Assembly: GCA_021292165.1 (NCBI GenBank)
Contig: CM037880.1
Coordinates: 206,796,255-206,860,254, forward strand
Length of the DNA: 64,000 nt
DNA from: Shinisaurus crocodilurus
Taxonomy: Eukaryota > Chordata > Lepidosauria > Squamata > Shinisauridae
Direction of reading: 5' to 3'
Under the pieces are notes generated by a model. The model saw nothing but the letters and a program-made list of their open reading frames with translations, was not told the DNA's origin and did not search any database. Positions 1-12,250 of the stretch are shown here, one piece after another; position 1 is the stretch's first letter; every line of letters starts with the position of its first letter. Position numbers and translations under genes: made by a program.

Positions 1-1137
1 CACAGATCACCCTGCATTAACCTGCCTTGCATGGACATAGTGAAGTAGTGCACATGACCACCCTAAGGCAAAGGGCTGATGCACAGGTTGGGTCTTAGTA
101 CTGCAGATATGTATATTCCAAAAAATCTAAGTCCTCTAAAATAAGTCACCTAACCTATCTTTATGGCATTCATGGTTACCTTTACAACGATGCTGAGGGA
201 GTTTCATGGCATGCAGAGCTGGTGTGGTTTTGCTGCCAAAGCTCTTTAAGTCCAGAATGGCCTGAAGCTTTTTTTCTTTTTTTTTAAAGTCAATTTGGAC
301 AAATGTCTAGAATATCCAAGGAGCATTTGGCCATGGCTACAGTCTGAATCTGCCAGCTGTACCTGCCCATGGTGAAGCAGCCAAGCAAATAAATACTCTG
401 GATTGTACCCAATTGTGGAAGAGTTTATGTTGGCGTTCCAAGGACGTAAGAGGTCCCAGCCTAGTGATTCCATATATTCCGGGGCTGTAAAATCTTTACT
501 GACATTTATTGTTTTATTGCTGAGCGCTTGGCAAAAAAAGAAAGAAAAAAAAAAGAGTGATTGGATGCAACGGCACAGCCTCTTACCTTTTTAAATTGCT
601 CAAAAGTCTGTTAAGTACAAAATGCAGGAGGCAGGAGGGCAGCATCCTAACTGGCAACGTTTTCTCTGCATCTTTATACTAATGAGTAGCCATGACACCC
701 TCTGGGGCTGTTAGTCGATTCTAGTGGCTTGGTTTTAATGCTGTCTTAATCCTGCTCAAGGAGAGAGCTGGATGGGAAGGTTACAACGGCAGGGAGCGGC
801 AGGAAACCCTGCAGCCATTGAAGGTGGTTGAAAATCATGGCTAAGGACTGGGGCTGTGTGGCTACTACTGCACCAGGGTCACCGGCCCGGCTCCTACAGG
901 GCTGGGGCAAGACAGGCTAGAATGGCAAGGGCTGCATGATGTCCACATGCAGTGCCAGCTTCAGCTTATTAAGGGCCCATGGTCAAGTTATCCTCAATGA
1001 GTCCCCCTCCCTCAGTGAACCTGCCTTCTCATCGCCATGGGCACCAGCTGCTCTGGCTCCTCCTTCTCCCCCCCCCCATCATTGCTACCGCTTGCTTGAC
1101 AGGCAGGGAGCCAGTGAGCAAATAGGCAGTGGCATTT
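1..1137. other. No recognised feature
   Basis: I see no coding signature or recognisable repeat here. An A-rich tract lies at about 531-558. Short open frames are isolated and have no similarity I recognise. Confidence 0.5.
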
Positions 1138-1173
1138 CCTGCTCCTCCTCCTCCTCCTCCTCACCACCACCAT
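1138..1173. repeat. (TCC)n / (CAC)n microsatellite
   Basis: About seven TCC units run into CAC units. A poly-G run follows at about 1196-1210. Confidence 0.85.
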
Positions 1174-3269
1174 TGTCTAAGCCAGAGTGAGAGGCGGGGG
1201 GGGGGGGGGACAAGCAGGCTGCAATGGTGAAGGGGAGGAGCAACCCTGGGATCCTGCTGGGGTGTGGTCCCTTGGCAGGTGCCCGACCATGCCTACCTTT
1301 GACGCTGGCCCTGCCTACATAGCATGAGACCCAGGTGCTTAAAGAACACTCTTAAAACTAGCAGGTAAGAAGGATTCTAGCTGCCTCGATCTCTATGGTA
1401 AATGGGGGAAAGACTTCCGCTGGACAGCAAGAAAAGAATGGTGACCGGGAGCAGGTCCTTTCCTGTGGTGGCACCTGTGCTGTGGATTGCCTTCCCTATA
1501 GAGCAGGTGTGTTGAATCTCTTTCAGCCCAAGGGCTGAATTCCATTTCAGAGAAGCTCTGGCGGAGCGGTGGTGGGAAGGGCTGAAGGCAAATGGGGAGG
1601 GGCCAAAAGCAACATTTTAGTTTGTGGTAAATCTGTACTGCTTTGAATCATTCTCATTCACTGAGTTGTTCTGGCTGTTTGAACTGCTCTCTCCACTTTT
1701 TTGGCCATGGGGTGCGCTAGGAATGTAATCAAAGAAATGAAAATGAAGTATAAACCTTCACTGGTGTGGTGAGAGAAGCAACAGGTAGACTCGTAGGCCA
1801 GGAAAACCACAAAAACTCTTGCAGTGTCAGCAAAAAGAGGCAGGGACATACTGTGAGATGCCTCTATTCACAAGAAACCTGGTCTTCATGAATATCTGGT
1901 CTAACATGCAGTGGAATGGGAGGTGGTAGAATCTTGGAGAGGCAGAGTAGGCTGCACCACTTCATGTTTTAGGTAGGGGGATTCCATTTTTAATGCTCCC
2001 TGGTGTTAAAAAAAAACACCCAGCTAGTATGTTGAGAAAGTTTCTGGGTCATTCTGCTCCCTGCTGAGCTAGTTCTCTACTTACAAGGACTTAAAAATAC
2101 ATAGAGGAATATAAATGTGATTGCCCACTTGCAGCCTCTAAGTCTATTCTGCCATCTCATTCAGCTGCATGTGTAGACTGGGCCAAATGGTGATAATATG
2201 AAGAGGAAATTTATATGGGGACAGAAACACTCGGTGACCAATTGCAGAAGTGATGGGAGTGAAACAAGGGAAAGAGACTGTAAAACTACTTTGGTCCAAG
2301 GAGGCAATGTTTTTTCCAAGAGTGCAAAGGTCCAACTGAGCTCCCGGAGGTCTGCAGTTCGATTCCACTCATGGCTGATGATTGAGCTACCATCCAAAGG
2401 GGGCGGGGGATGACTTTCTTGTTTTCTTCTGGCCAGTTTAGAAAAGGAAATAATTTACCCAAAGATTCCATGCATCAACAGTGTTTATTTTGTGCATGTG
2501 TAAAAATGTAAAGGAAAAGTAAGTGCATGAGAGAGAACATGCTATAAAGCATACATTGCAATCTCTGGGGACCAATAATTCAAGCGCCCTCATTTCATTT
2601 CCATTTTTTAAAAAACTTAATAGGCAGCTTTTTTTAAGCATTTAGAGCTTTGGTCACAAAGCAGCTGCTGAGTCCTGAACTTCCTGAAGCTGGGAACAGC
2701 TGATCCCAATAAATAAGTAACTTCTCAGCTAACACTCCTGGTACCTGACCTACTTTTGAGTAGAAGGGTTCCCGGAGGCGTCACATAACAATCGATCCCC
2801 CAAGCAATTCAGACCGTGAGATATGTCTAATATTGTTCCATTATATACAAACCCCTCCTTTCATGAGAGTCCCTTCCAGAGAGCTTTGCTAAGCAGAAAC
2901 CCATGCATCTTCCAATAATGCATAGACCAGAATTGGTCCCAGGTGTGAAGCTCTCATACAGCTTATTGGGGGGGGGGGGGAGGAGAAACATATTCCGAAC
3001 AGCAAAGGATTGTTGTGGTTATTTGCCTGCGCTGTAAACCACTCTGTTGCTAAAGTTCTCTAAATCTTAAGGGGCAATTACATTTTAATAGGTCTGTGTT
3101 GAATTTTCACCTGTGAATTATTTTTGGACAAAAGGGGGCTTTCAGGGGGCACAAAATGCCCCCCGACACTCCAAAAACACATTCTTTTAGTGTTCTTTGT
3201 GGCTGTTCACGTCCACATTATTCACCATTTGCTGCTCCTTCAACACGATGTTTTCCTCTTTTTAAAGAA
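1174..3269. other. Mostly unique sequence
   Basis: No gene found. A poly-G run lies at about 2969-2981. The stretch 1513-1640 (hinge around 'ttcagcccaagggctgaa') resembles a decayed palindromic repeat, but I cannot assign it. Confidence 0.4.
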
Positions 3270-3273
3270 CCTC

Positions 3274-3309
3274 CTCCCTCCCTCCTCCTCCTCCCCCCCC
3301 CTCTCTCTG
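3274..3309. repeat. CT-rich low-complexity tract
   Basis: An imperfect CCTCC / TCTC run. Confidence 0.8.
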
Positions 3310-4904
3310 TCTCTGTGATCCCAACAAATCAGGGATCACATTATGAGTATGGGGGCATGACATCACATAGATAATTGGATTTGGCTATGTGATGACACCA
3401 TGAAGCTGATTCAGTATGAGGGCTCTGAATTAGTATTGGGGAGGGATGAACATGGCTGTCATGCTGCAAACATTTTCTTTTACCTCTATTCATGTGAAAA
3501 ACAGTCTGTTTTAATCTCTTAATTTACAGGTGCCTTAAGTGTTGTGTTTGTGTACTGTTAATATGTTGCTGTCCCTTAAGTAAAACCAAATGGAACTCTG
3601 GGAAAGCAGAGGAAGAAGCCAGTTCCACATCAGTTGAGTTGGAGGTTTTAGTGACTATAGTACTCTGTTTAGGCCTTTGGTGAACAGTTGGAAGGGCTCC
3701 GGATCCACCAAAGTTTGATTTGTTTACACCTTCCTGGACTGGAGTGTAACATTCACAACTCTTCAAATATTGCCTGTGAAAAACAGGTTGAACAAAGGCA
3801 ATAAAGCAATTCAAAGTTTACAGGATTTACCAATCTCACCAACAAAATATATTCATTCCTGCCCCCTCTGTCTCAATATGATAGATATAGAGTAGATATA
3901 CAAATGCACATGCACCCACACCCTTTGCTGCAACGATACACTGAGAATTGGTGTACACAAGTGTACACAAATAGTATGCTGGTACACACATAACCTTCCG
4001 TGCAACAACACACTGACAGTTGGTTTCCATCCATTAGGATGGAGGGGAGAATGGAATTTTCTGACAGGATTAACAGCTTTTTTCTGTCTCAATCTTAAAT
4101 TGTTAGGTTCTTCTTACACACACTTTAAAGTTCAAGATAGCAACTCTGGCTGTTAAATATATAGGTTTCATTGGTGGAGGGCATGATATTGTTGTGGGCT
4201 TGCGGTCAGTCTAAATTACCTTTCAGGAATCCTTTGTAACTCAGTGGCTCTGATTACAAAGTCATTCAGGATTCCCCCTCCTGTAGCTGTAGCTACACTC
4301 TGTAGCTATTTGAACGGGTAGCTCTTGTTCTACTGGGCCAAGGGGAGGGTCCAAGTGAGGCCTAGGCAATAGTGGGAAGCCAGGCTGGAGTTTTGGAGGG
4401 AAGAGAGAGAAGAGAGCTGATCAGGGGTCTCTGGAGAAAATCCTTAGGTTGTTGACAGGGAGACAGAGATCTGTTGGACTGGGAACATTGTGGACCCTCA
4501 TCTTGAGCTCAGTGTAAATAAACCTTTCATGAAAGAAAAGCCACAAGCCTCCAGTGTCCTCCTTCTTGGGAAACTGAAGCCTGAGTAAGTGCTGGAGCAC
4601 CTGAAACTTCTCACCTCTCCGAAGAGGGGTGCAGGAGTGTAACAATATGATATGAGCAGTGATATGCCAGTGGACAACAAACTACTTTTGGATTGACCAC
4701 TGTCATCCATGTTGGCATCCTCTGTTAAAAAAAACCCCTCAACAAATATGGCGGTAATACTCATGCAATGTTGACACCATCTTTGATATGCATAGCTGAT
4801 GCCTAGACAAGGATTATGCTGACACTGTTGAGCTTATGCTAGCTGCTTTGTAAAAAATATCAACCAACTTCTCCTTATATAACCGAATTATAAATTAAAC
4901 ACTA
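3310..4904. other. No recognised feature
   Basis: Both strands carry only short unrelated open frames. No repeat family that I know is evident. Confidence 0.4.
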
Positions 4905-5005
4905 GGGTTTGTATCCAATGTTAGTCCTACTTGAAGTAAGTTTATTTCAAGACCCATTCATTGCAATGAGTCTACTCTAAGTAGGACTAACACTGGATAC
5001 AACCC
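4905..5005. mobile_element. Short palindromic MITE (GTATCCA-TTAGTCCTACT family)
   Basis: Left arm 'gtatccaatgttagtcctac' pairs with right arm 'gtaggactaacactggatac' over about 30 bp, around a centre carrying the phrase 'cattgcaatgag'. The structure is that of a non-autonomous foldback DNA element. No clear target duplication. Confidence 0.65.
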
Positions 5006-5096
5006 TTTAACACAGCTTCAGCTTAGATGTTTCTCCAATTTAAGATCTAGCAGGGATGCCATCTTGATGAGAGCTTCGGCAATTGGGTGGTATAGA

Positions 5097-5141
<45 letters not shown>
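5097..5141. repeat. (GAT)n microsatellite
   Basis: About 15 GAT units. On the minus strand it would encode a serine run, explaining an apparent low-complexity frame that is not a gene. Confidence 0.9.
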
Positions 5142-5277
5142 TAATGATAATAAAAATAAAAATAAAAAATAGATGGTGCCAGACTTGCCAGAGATTTGAT
5201 ATGCATCAACCAGAGAAAAGGCATTCTCAGTACAGGTACCCCAATGGTGGAACTCCCTCCCACTTCAAATATGGTTT

Positions 5278-5677
5278 TAGGGGTGGGCAACCCACCCGGC
5301 ACTCGACTAGTGGTGCGCGAGCCGAGCTGAGAGCAAGTGCCAGTTGAGGCGCTCACCGAACTTCCAGGTCCCCAGCTCTACATTGTTTATGTAAAAAGTA
5401 GCGTAAAATATATTACAAACGGCCGCGACTTGTGCAAATCAGGCCATGATTTGCACAAATTATGCAAATCGCGGACGTTTTTAATGTATCTTATGCCATT
5501 TTCTATGTAAACAATGTAGTGACAGAAACCGGAAGTCACTTCCCCGGCTTGGCTTGTGAGAACGCGAGGTGAGCCGGGGAAAAGGCAAGGCGATCGGAGC
5601 TCGGGGGGGGGGGTTGAGCCCGGCGAGTTCGCCGGACTTTTTTTCACCTCCCCAATCGAGCTCCGTGTACATCCCTA
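5278..5677. mobile_element. GC-rich foldback element, hAT-like, copy 1
   Basis: Starts TAGGGGTGGG and ends with GTACATCCCTA, the inverted ends of the family. Inside, an inverted pair runs around 'ttgcacaaattatgcaaatc', and the right arm carries accGGAAGTcacttcc. It splits an older L2-like LINE tail (pieces before 5277 and after 5678). The target duplication is not recognisable in this copy. Confidence 0.7.
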
Positions 5678-6063
5678 GTTAGCACCGAGTATTCTAAGCT
5701 TTCAGTGCCAAATGAACACCTATTTGTTCACCCAGGCTATTAGTTGAATCTGAATCACTTTGTAAATGGTTATTTATTTATCTATTTATTTTATTTTATT
5801 TATTTTATTATTTTATTATTATTTATTTTATTTTATTTATTTATCTATTTATTAAATAATTTTATTAAATTATTTTTAGGCTGTCTTTAAAAGTAAAACA
5901 CTGTCTGTCTGTCTGTCTATCTATGCTCTTCCCTGATTTGTTTTATTGGTTATTGATTGTTACTGATAATATGATTATTTTGTATTTTATTGGTATCGTA
6001 CCCCGCTTTGGGATTATTTTATAATGAAAAGTGGGTAATACATTTTATAAATAAAAATACAAA
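5678..6063 (+). mobile_element. L2/CR1-like LINE 3' tail with AT-rich tract
   Basis: A TTTA/TTTAT-rich stretch (about 5769-5870), a CTGT/CTAT tract (about 5898-5925), then 'accccgctttgggatt' and a final ATAAATAAA. This is the usual decayed end of lizard L2-group LINEs. Confidence 0.5.
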
Positions 6064-6628
6064 TGCATTTAAAATATAGTGGACTATTAAATTTCTGTGT
6101 AGTGGACAGGATCTTCCATCACCATCCGATGAAGTGTTGATCTTGCCAAGAATAATGTTTCTGTTAGGCGGGGTACTCATACCATGGTTATGCCCCCCCC
6201 CACATTAGTTGCATTTCAATCATTAGCAGGACTTTTTGAGGACAAATGCTATTACTTTTTTCAAATGATGAAACATAAATTTTATCCTGCTATTTTTGTC
6301 TTCATGATTGCTTTCTTTTTCAAATATTGCTCCATTCATCCCTTTAAGCCGCTGTTGAATCCATACCAGTCTATTTCAGATTATACGACACAACACTGCG
6401 AATATTCAAGCCCCCTATCTTCCATAAATCAGAAGCGACATTATATTATTAACTCTGGATTTCGTTTTATACCAAATCAAATAAGAGATTGTGCTTTGCA
6501 GTTTTGCAATTCTTGATCTGAAATATAGGCTGCAGTTAGCGAAAAACTACTGTTCCCATAATTCTGGAAGGAAACTGCACAGAAGCATCATTTCAAGTTC
6601 TGAAGACAGCCAGGGAACATGGAGGACT
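6064..6628. other. No recognised feature
   Basis: No gene or repeat recognised. The 110-codon open frame at 6184-6516 has no motif I know. Confidence 0.4.
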
Positions 6629-6636
6629 GTTTACCT

Positions 6637-6770
6637 CAGCCTTCACCAACTGGTGCCCTCCAGACATTTTGGGCTTTAACGCCCATCAGCCCAGCCAGCA
6701 TGGCCAATGGTCAGGAATGCTGGAAGTTGTAGTCCAAAACAGCTGGAGAGCACCAGGCTGGAAAAGGCTG
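6637..6770. mobile_element. Foldback hAT MITE with perfect 8-bp TSD
   Basis: Begins CAGCCTTCACC and ends GGAAAAGGCTG as an inverted pair. The octamer GTTTACCT sits directly before (6629-6636) and after (6771-6778). An 8-bp duplication is the hallmark of the hAT superfamily. Confidence 0.9.
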
Positions 6771-6778
6771 GTTTACCT

Positions 6779-7895
6779 AGTGGAATGCGCACCCTCCTGT
6801 CCCTCATGATCCCACACCCATTTTGCATACATGGGTAAGGGGTTTGCACTCCCCTTCATCCCTTCCTGTAGCTTGTGAAGCAGGAGGGCGAAGTTATATG
6901 GAAGCACTAGCGGGGGAAGTGAAAAGTGAATCCTATTTTGAGTTCAATTGTTTGCAGCTCAAATGGATCTGGACCGAACTTGATATAGCTTGCAATTATT
7001 TGAGCAGCAGCATGGGGCGAGGGCTTGCATTTTTGAGCCATCCCTTTTTTGTGGAGCACTCACCTCATTCTTAGTTTCATTGCTATAGTGCCGTAGAAGG
7101 CAAAACAGGGGAGCATTGGCCTGATTGACTTTGCAGCGCGGATGTGTTCTCTCACCCCGGAGCACTGATTATGGGTGCTGCCAGATGCCACATAAAATAA
7201 TGTCATGTAGAAAAGCTCTCCCCTCTAAAGCTCTAAAAGGCCCGGTCTTGCTTGAAGCAGCATGGGGCTCTTTGCCTAGAGGCTTTCAGCCTGACAGCAG
7301 TTCCTGAATGCTGAGGAGACCACCATGTGATGTCACGTATCCTGCTGGGCATTCCAGAAAGCATTGTTCGGCTGAAAGCCTCTGTGCCAAGAATTTTATT
7401 TTTATAGTTTAAAAAAAAAAATAGAAGGAAGACCACCTTGGCCACACCCCCCCCACACTCTTAAATGATAAATGGAACTCTTGTCCCCTCCCCAGTGAGA
7501 AAATTCTATGAGATTATCCCCTTCTCCAGCCTTTTTGTGGGAGTCTTGATTTCAACACCCCTCACCTCCCCCCCGGGTTGCCGAAAATGGAAACTTTGAA
7601 ATATTCAGCACTGTACTAATTTAAATCCTATTTGTTTCAGTGGTAGTGTAATAAACACGATTTTATACTACGGATAAGGAGAGTCAGATTGCAAAATCAC
7701 TCTGGAGTCTTCTTAAAAATATATATCTTTATGTTTTTAACAGAATTGATTATGTAATAAATACAAACCATAACAAACACAAATGACCCATCCCGGGCCT
7801 AAACCAATACGTGGCAAAGTCTTTTTCTGTTGCTAGTTGTGAAGAAAAATACCCCGTATATAACTGTTGTTGTTATGGAATGAAATGTTTACTTT
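6779..7895. other. No recognised feature
   Basis: No gene found. Poly-C and poly-A tracts only (about 7408, 7446 and 7570). Confidence 0.4.
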
Positions 7896-8070
7896 GACTG
7901 GGTTCACGCGACATGGCAACCAACCAACCAACAATAACAGCCAACGGTTGGTTGTCATGTCATGCAAACCCAATGCAGGTTACCCATCATGGGTATTTTT
8001 TTTCAAACTGTTGTAAGGTTGCTTTTTACAGTAACCTTTACCCAATCCCACTGTGGGTAAAGACCCACAG
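7896..8070. mobile_element. Possible GGGTTCA foldback MITE
   Basis: Opens 'gggttcacgcgacatg' and contains the hairpin 'gacatggcaaccaacc' with 'ggttggttgtcatgtc'. It resembles the foldbacks at 55639-55930 and 63050-63272. Confidence 0.4.
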
Positions 8071-8509
8071 CCAGAAACTCACTCGGCGGGAACAGCAAGA
8101 AACCCCTTGCCTCTCTTCACAAGCTAGTCCTGGCCACTGCCAGCCTCCCCTGAGTGCCCAAGCAGCACTTGGAGTGGCTGGCACTTGCTTCCCCCCTCCC
8201 ACCATGATACAGAGCCATTTTTTGCTCCCTGTGGGTTTTTTTTTTGTCCTTTAACATTTTTTGGCGTGGGGGGGGGAGGATCGTGAAAGCCGAGTTGACA
8301 CCTGACTTCTCCACTCCCCATTTGGGCAGCCACCATCTCCCCCTTCAAAGTGCCAGATCAGCACCTTGGAGGGGCTGCCCAGTATCTGTTTTTTAATTTT
8401 TGTGTGCTCAGAAATGTGCACGCAAAAATTGATTTATTTTTCTTTACTCCCATTAGCGTAAATATGCTCTGTTCACAGAAGCGCTAATGGGAGCATTTCA
8501 AACCTTGGC

Positions 8510-8510
<1 letters not shown>

Positions 8511-8538
<28 letters not shown>
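8511..8538. repeat. (TG)n microsatellite
   Basis: About 14 GT units. No gene on either side; 8071-8510 and 8539-8764 hold nothing I recognise. Confidence 0.9.
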
Positions 8539-8540
<2 letters not shown>

Positions 8541-8772
8541 TTTTCTGCAGAGTTCCCAGCAGAAGCTTGAAAACCTTTTCCGCCCCTGGCTTTCCCCTGA
8601 CAGGTTGGAGAAGCTGATTGGTCAAGAGAAACCCAACCCACAAGGGATCTTCAGCTGAGAAGGGGTGTTCTGGGGGATTTTCCCCCTTCTCAGCAACATC
8701 CTCAACTTTTCAAGCCCTCTCTTTAGTGCCAATGGGGGAGCCAGTTTTGCACTTTCCCCTGACCCTCTAGGG

Positions 8773-8878
8773 CAGTGTTCTCCAACCTTGGGTCCCCAGA
8801 TGTTTTTGGCCTACATGTTGTTTTTGGCCTTATGTTGTAGGCCAAAAACATCTGGGGACCCAAGGTTGGAGAACACTG
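8773..8878. mobile_element. Palindromic hAT MITE (CAGTGTTCTCC family), perfect TSD
   Basis: Almost entirely inverted repeat: CAGTGTTCTCCAACCTTGGG pairs with CCCAAGGTTGGAGAACACTG. Flanked by CTCTAGGG at 8765-8772 and 8879-8886, a perfect 8-bp duplication. Relatives lie at 33566, 36782 and 48124. Confidence 0.92.
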
Positions 8879-8886
8879 CTCTAGGG

Positions 8887-9885
8887 ATCTCAGGGATTTG
8901 GACTGCGATATACTGAGAGGTATGTCCCAGTACAAATCCACCCAATTTCTGCTCAAGCCCCCCATTTTAAAGGGACCCTGAGTTTTGACAGCCAGCTGTC
9001 AGTGAACTGTCAACTTAATTTCCTTTTAAAAAGCGGGGTGATGCACTTTTAGCCTTTTCCGAGCCCCTAGAAAGAAGGCTGCAAGGCACAGAACAGGACA
9101 AAAGTTGTAAAATAAAGAGCACTCCCTTCCACTCCCTTCTTACAGTTAGGGTTCAGCAAACAAGTGATGTTCTAGCTCTCCAAGATTCTCTGAACATCAG
9201 CTCACTCCTCATTTATTTATTTATTTATTGTATTTTTAAATCGCCCATCTAGCCGGTACCCAGTCCACTCATCTCTCCTTGATTTGCGCTCACCTTGGTG
9301 CTTGCTCTTCTCACACGAATCTGAAACTTGCCCAAATTTGTGCCAATTTCTAGAACTGCACAAAATTTTTCCCCATAGACTAAAGCATGGGTGATTTAAA
9401 AGTTGTGCCTTTTGAGAAAGTTGTGCATTTTTCAAGACCACATTTTTCGAACACAAGTTCAGGGAATTTGCGCACATTTTCAGAGGAAATGGGCTCCCCT
9501 TCAGGATTACGAATGGGGCATTTCCAAGTGATTTGCAAGCTGAAACGAAATCCTCATACGTCGCTACTTAAAGTAAGGTAAACACTGAAGCCCTGCACAC
9601 TGAGAAATTTATCTGAAATTCTCAAAATCCTTGAGAACGGGGCAGGAACACAACCGCCTTTCTTGCAGGGGAACAAAGAGGTTGTGAAAGTGCAGGTGGG
9701 TTCCTGCTTATTACCTTCTCTTCCCCCTCAGCTTCTCCAACTGACTTCTTTCTGCTTCGTTTCTTCCCCACATTTCTCCGCACCTCACCAAAGCAGATTT
9801 CTATGTCTGTGTACAAGTCCAGAAGAGTTAAGCAAGTATTACACCTCTTCCCACTGAAAATCAAATGAACTTATTTGTGAAGGGT
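8887..9885. other. No gene; unclassified A/T-rich repeat-like stretch
   Basis: A short LINE-tail-like (ATTT)n lies at about 9208-9230. The stretch 9240-9600 shows repeated 'gcacaaa' / 'ttgtgc' phrases suggesting an old foldback, which I could not delimit. Confidence 0.35.
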
Positions 9886-10260
9886 GTTTATCCAAACACC
9901 CCTCATGCATTGAAGGCAGGGGATGGATAGACAGGGTCATACCCAATGGCGATGCCCCCCCATCTCACACCCTGGTCACCCCCTCATTTGACAAACATGA
10001 AAAGGGGCCCTACACGTGCACCGATGTATGCACATAGGGCTCCACATGAGGGGAGGGGAATTCAGGACCATTCAGGAGGATTTCCACCCTACATGGAGGC
10101 ACTCTGCACATGTATATTGGTATGCATGTAGGGCCCCGTCATGTGCGCACTGAAGAAACATGTGGCCAGTGCATGTGGAGGCAGGCGGCTAGTGCATATA
10201 GCCCTGTGACTTCCCCATGCATTCTTTTGCCCTGTGAGGGTGTTTGTCTGAAATGCATGT
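9886..10260. mobile_element. Decayed foldback element
   Basis: Outer arms pair 'tccaaacacccctcatgcat' with the complement of 'atgcattcttttgccc...gggtgtttgtctg'. Inner arms pair 'ggggccctacacgtgc' with 'gcatgtagggcccc'. Arms are imperfect, so the copy is old. Confidence 0.5.
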
Positions 10261-11088
10261 TATATGAGGTCTACACACTTAAAGCATGGGATCCTTAAAA
10301 TATTGGAATGTACATCTTTGTGTACATTTTTGGAACGTCTCCATTTGAAACAATCAAAAGTTATACACCTGGTGATGATGCCGTTTTATCTAAAAATATG
10401 CTTTGAATCCACTTTGTTGTCTCCCCTACCCTCCACCATTGTATTTTTAAAAAATTACAAGAAAGACGTTTTCAAAGGAAAATAGAACCCAAGGAAGCAC
10501 GATAAAGCAAGCTCTGAATTTCATATAGTTGTACTGTTGCCTATAAATACAGGGAAGCTGACGAGCTCTCCACTTCTCACACAGACCAGCCTATTATTGG
10601 CTGCATCTGGGGTGATGACATCAACATCGAGATGCAGGAGGAATCTTGGTGGTTATTGCTATGCAGGGAAATGGCTGCATTGTGTCAAATGATAACAAGG
10701 AGTTTCCTATGCAAGCTCCTTCCACCCCCCCCCCCCATATGTTCTCCTTGCAGTGTCACTAGATGGCACCGAAGAGCAACTTTGCAGCTATTTGGTGACA
10801 GTGAAGCCGAGCTGTAATGATTTTCAAGTCCCTGTAAGCATATGGATGCCCTGAAATGTTAACCAAAAATGCTCCTTATCTCTCAGTTTATGCCTGTGTA
10901 AATGAAGCATATCAGAGCTACAGCTGAGATCCGGTCTCTATGGAATTTAAGGGAGAGATTGGTGAATGGATTAGCATTTAAAGAGCAGCAAGGGCAGTAC
11001 AGAGATGTAATAAATAAATAAATAAATAAATGGTTGTCTGGTTGGTTGGTTGGTTTGGAAGTGCCCTCAGCCCATTCAATTCAAAGCA
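10261..11088. other. No gene; TATA/CRE-like motifs only
   Basis: TATAAATA at 10542-10549, ATTGG at about 10596 and TGATGACATCA at 10613-10623 lie close together, but spacing and direction do not form a convincing promoter. Poly-C at about 10724-10737, (AAAT)n at about 11009-11031. Confidence 0.35.
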
Positions 11089-11209
11089 GCCTTCCCCAGC
11101 CTGGCACCCTCCCAAGACTGCAACTCTTTCATCCCAATTCCTATCACTCAACATCATTGGCCCTGCTAGCTGGAAATATGGGTGTTGCAGTCCAACCAAT
11201 CTGGAGATA
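11089..11209. mobile_element. Decayed palindromic MITE (CAGCCTTCCCCA type)
   Basis: Left 'cagccttccccagcctgg' is followed by a right arm with 'gttgcagtccaaccaatctg'. This is the arrangement of the intact copies at 6637 and 60816, but strongly diverged. Confidence 0.45.
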
Positions 11210-11217
11210 GGGTGTCC

Positions 11218-11606
11218 AGATATCCTGCTTTACAGAAGAATTACCAGAACACAGTCCTCTATTTGAAGGTGTCTTGTATTTGAAGGACTGCCCCGTCCAG
11301 TTCCAGTTTAAGGTTAAAGAACCATCAGAAAGAAGAGCTGAAAGAAGTGTTGATGGGAAACCATCAAAGTTTCCCATCAACACTTAGCACCAGGAGAGCA
11401 GACTGAACAGACACACAGGTCACCTGGTCACCCTTCCCCACTCTGGTGAGATGTCTTGTATTTCTAATTAAATTATAGTTATTATTTCTAAATTTGCATC
11501 TATACCTATAAATTAGCATATGTAGATGTTATGCAAATTGCAGCCCCCTTTTGTCTTCTGTTTTCATGATGCATTTCCTATTTTTGGCAATGAATAAGTG
11601 GCAAGG
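11218..11606. mobile_element. TAGGGTGTCC DNA element, copy 1
   Basis: Shares blocks with 27705-28065 and 48045-48594: 'cctctatttgaagg', 'cagttccagttta', 'acaggtcacctggtcac', and an A/T-rich right part. Starts TAGGGTGTCC; the right end is decayed. A 16-bp perfect hairpin lies at 11345-11385 (loop ccatcaaag). Confidence 0.55.
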
Positions 11607-11734
11607 GCATCAGTGTGTGGGAAAAGCTGCTCTAAAGGAACCTTGCTTCTCCAGGCATGAGCACTGAAAAATACAGTTGCACATGATTTTTGGAGCAAAG
11701 GCTAGCTGTGCTGCCTGATTGCCTGCTGACTCCG

Positions 11735-12250
11735 ATGTCACAAAGGTATTTCTTCCCCTGCAATGCCCAGAGCAATTTCGAAAACTACATGGGACTGCCT
11801 GAAAGATCACCTTCTCCCATACAAGCCTGCCCAGGTTTTAAGATCTTATGGGGAGGCTCTTCTCATGATCCCACTGCCATCAGAAGTGCAGAGAGGGCTT
11901 TCTTGGTCGCCGTGCCCAGGTTCTGAAACTCTCTGCCAAGAGAGGCTAGGTTGCCCACCCACCACCACGCTCTGCTGTCCTTCTATCAGCAGGCAAATAT
12001 GTTTTTATTCGGGCAGGCTGGTCTACTGCTCTCCTGCTGAAGAAGGTTTTAATGGGTTGGGTGCTGTCCATTTCTTTCTTTCTTGTGTTTTTAATTGCGT
12101 TTTAATGGATCAGGTTTTCATGTTATCTACAAAAAAAGTTTTGTAAAAATTGGAACCCACAATTCAACACGAGTTTGAAAATTAGAATTTTGTTTTGTAT
12201 TTGTATTTTATTATTTTTAGCTGCCTTGAGTGCCATTTTTTTGTTGGAAA
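11735..12250 (+). mobile_element. L2-like LINE 3' end
   Basis: Matches the usual lizard L2 tail in order: 'gatcaccttctcccatac', 'ggaggctcttctcatgatcc', 'agagagggctttcttggtcg', then a T-rich stretch and 'gctgccttgagtgcc'. No frame remains open. A foreign-looking 50-bp block at about 12133-12182 interrupts it. Confidence 0.65.
12138..12182. repeat. 45-50 bp block identical to 18005-18049
   Basis: From 'gttttgtaaaaattggaacc' to 'cgagtttgaaaat' both loci are identical, with five preceding A's also shared. Surrounding sequence is unrelated. At the second locus the block is part of a minus-strand reverse-transcriptase frame. Confidence 0.8.

Noticed and set aside
5018..5356. Poly-serine minus frame
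   Set aside because: Translation of the (GAT)n microsatellite.
10541..10692. TATA box with ATTGG, CRE and a downstream ATG (10632)
   Set aside because: CRE and CCAAT lie downstream of the TATA on the plus strand, minus-strand spacing is irregular, and the 61-codon frame is unrecognised.
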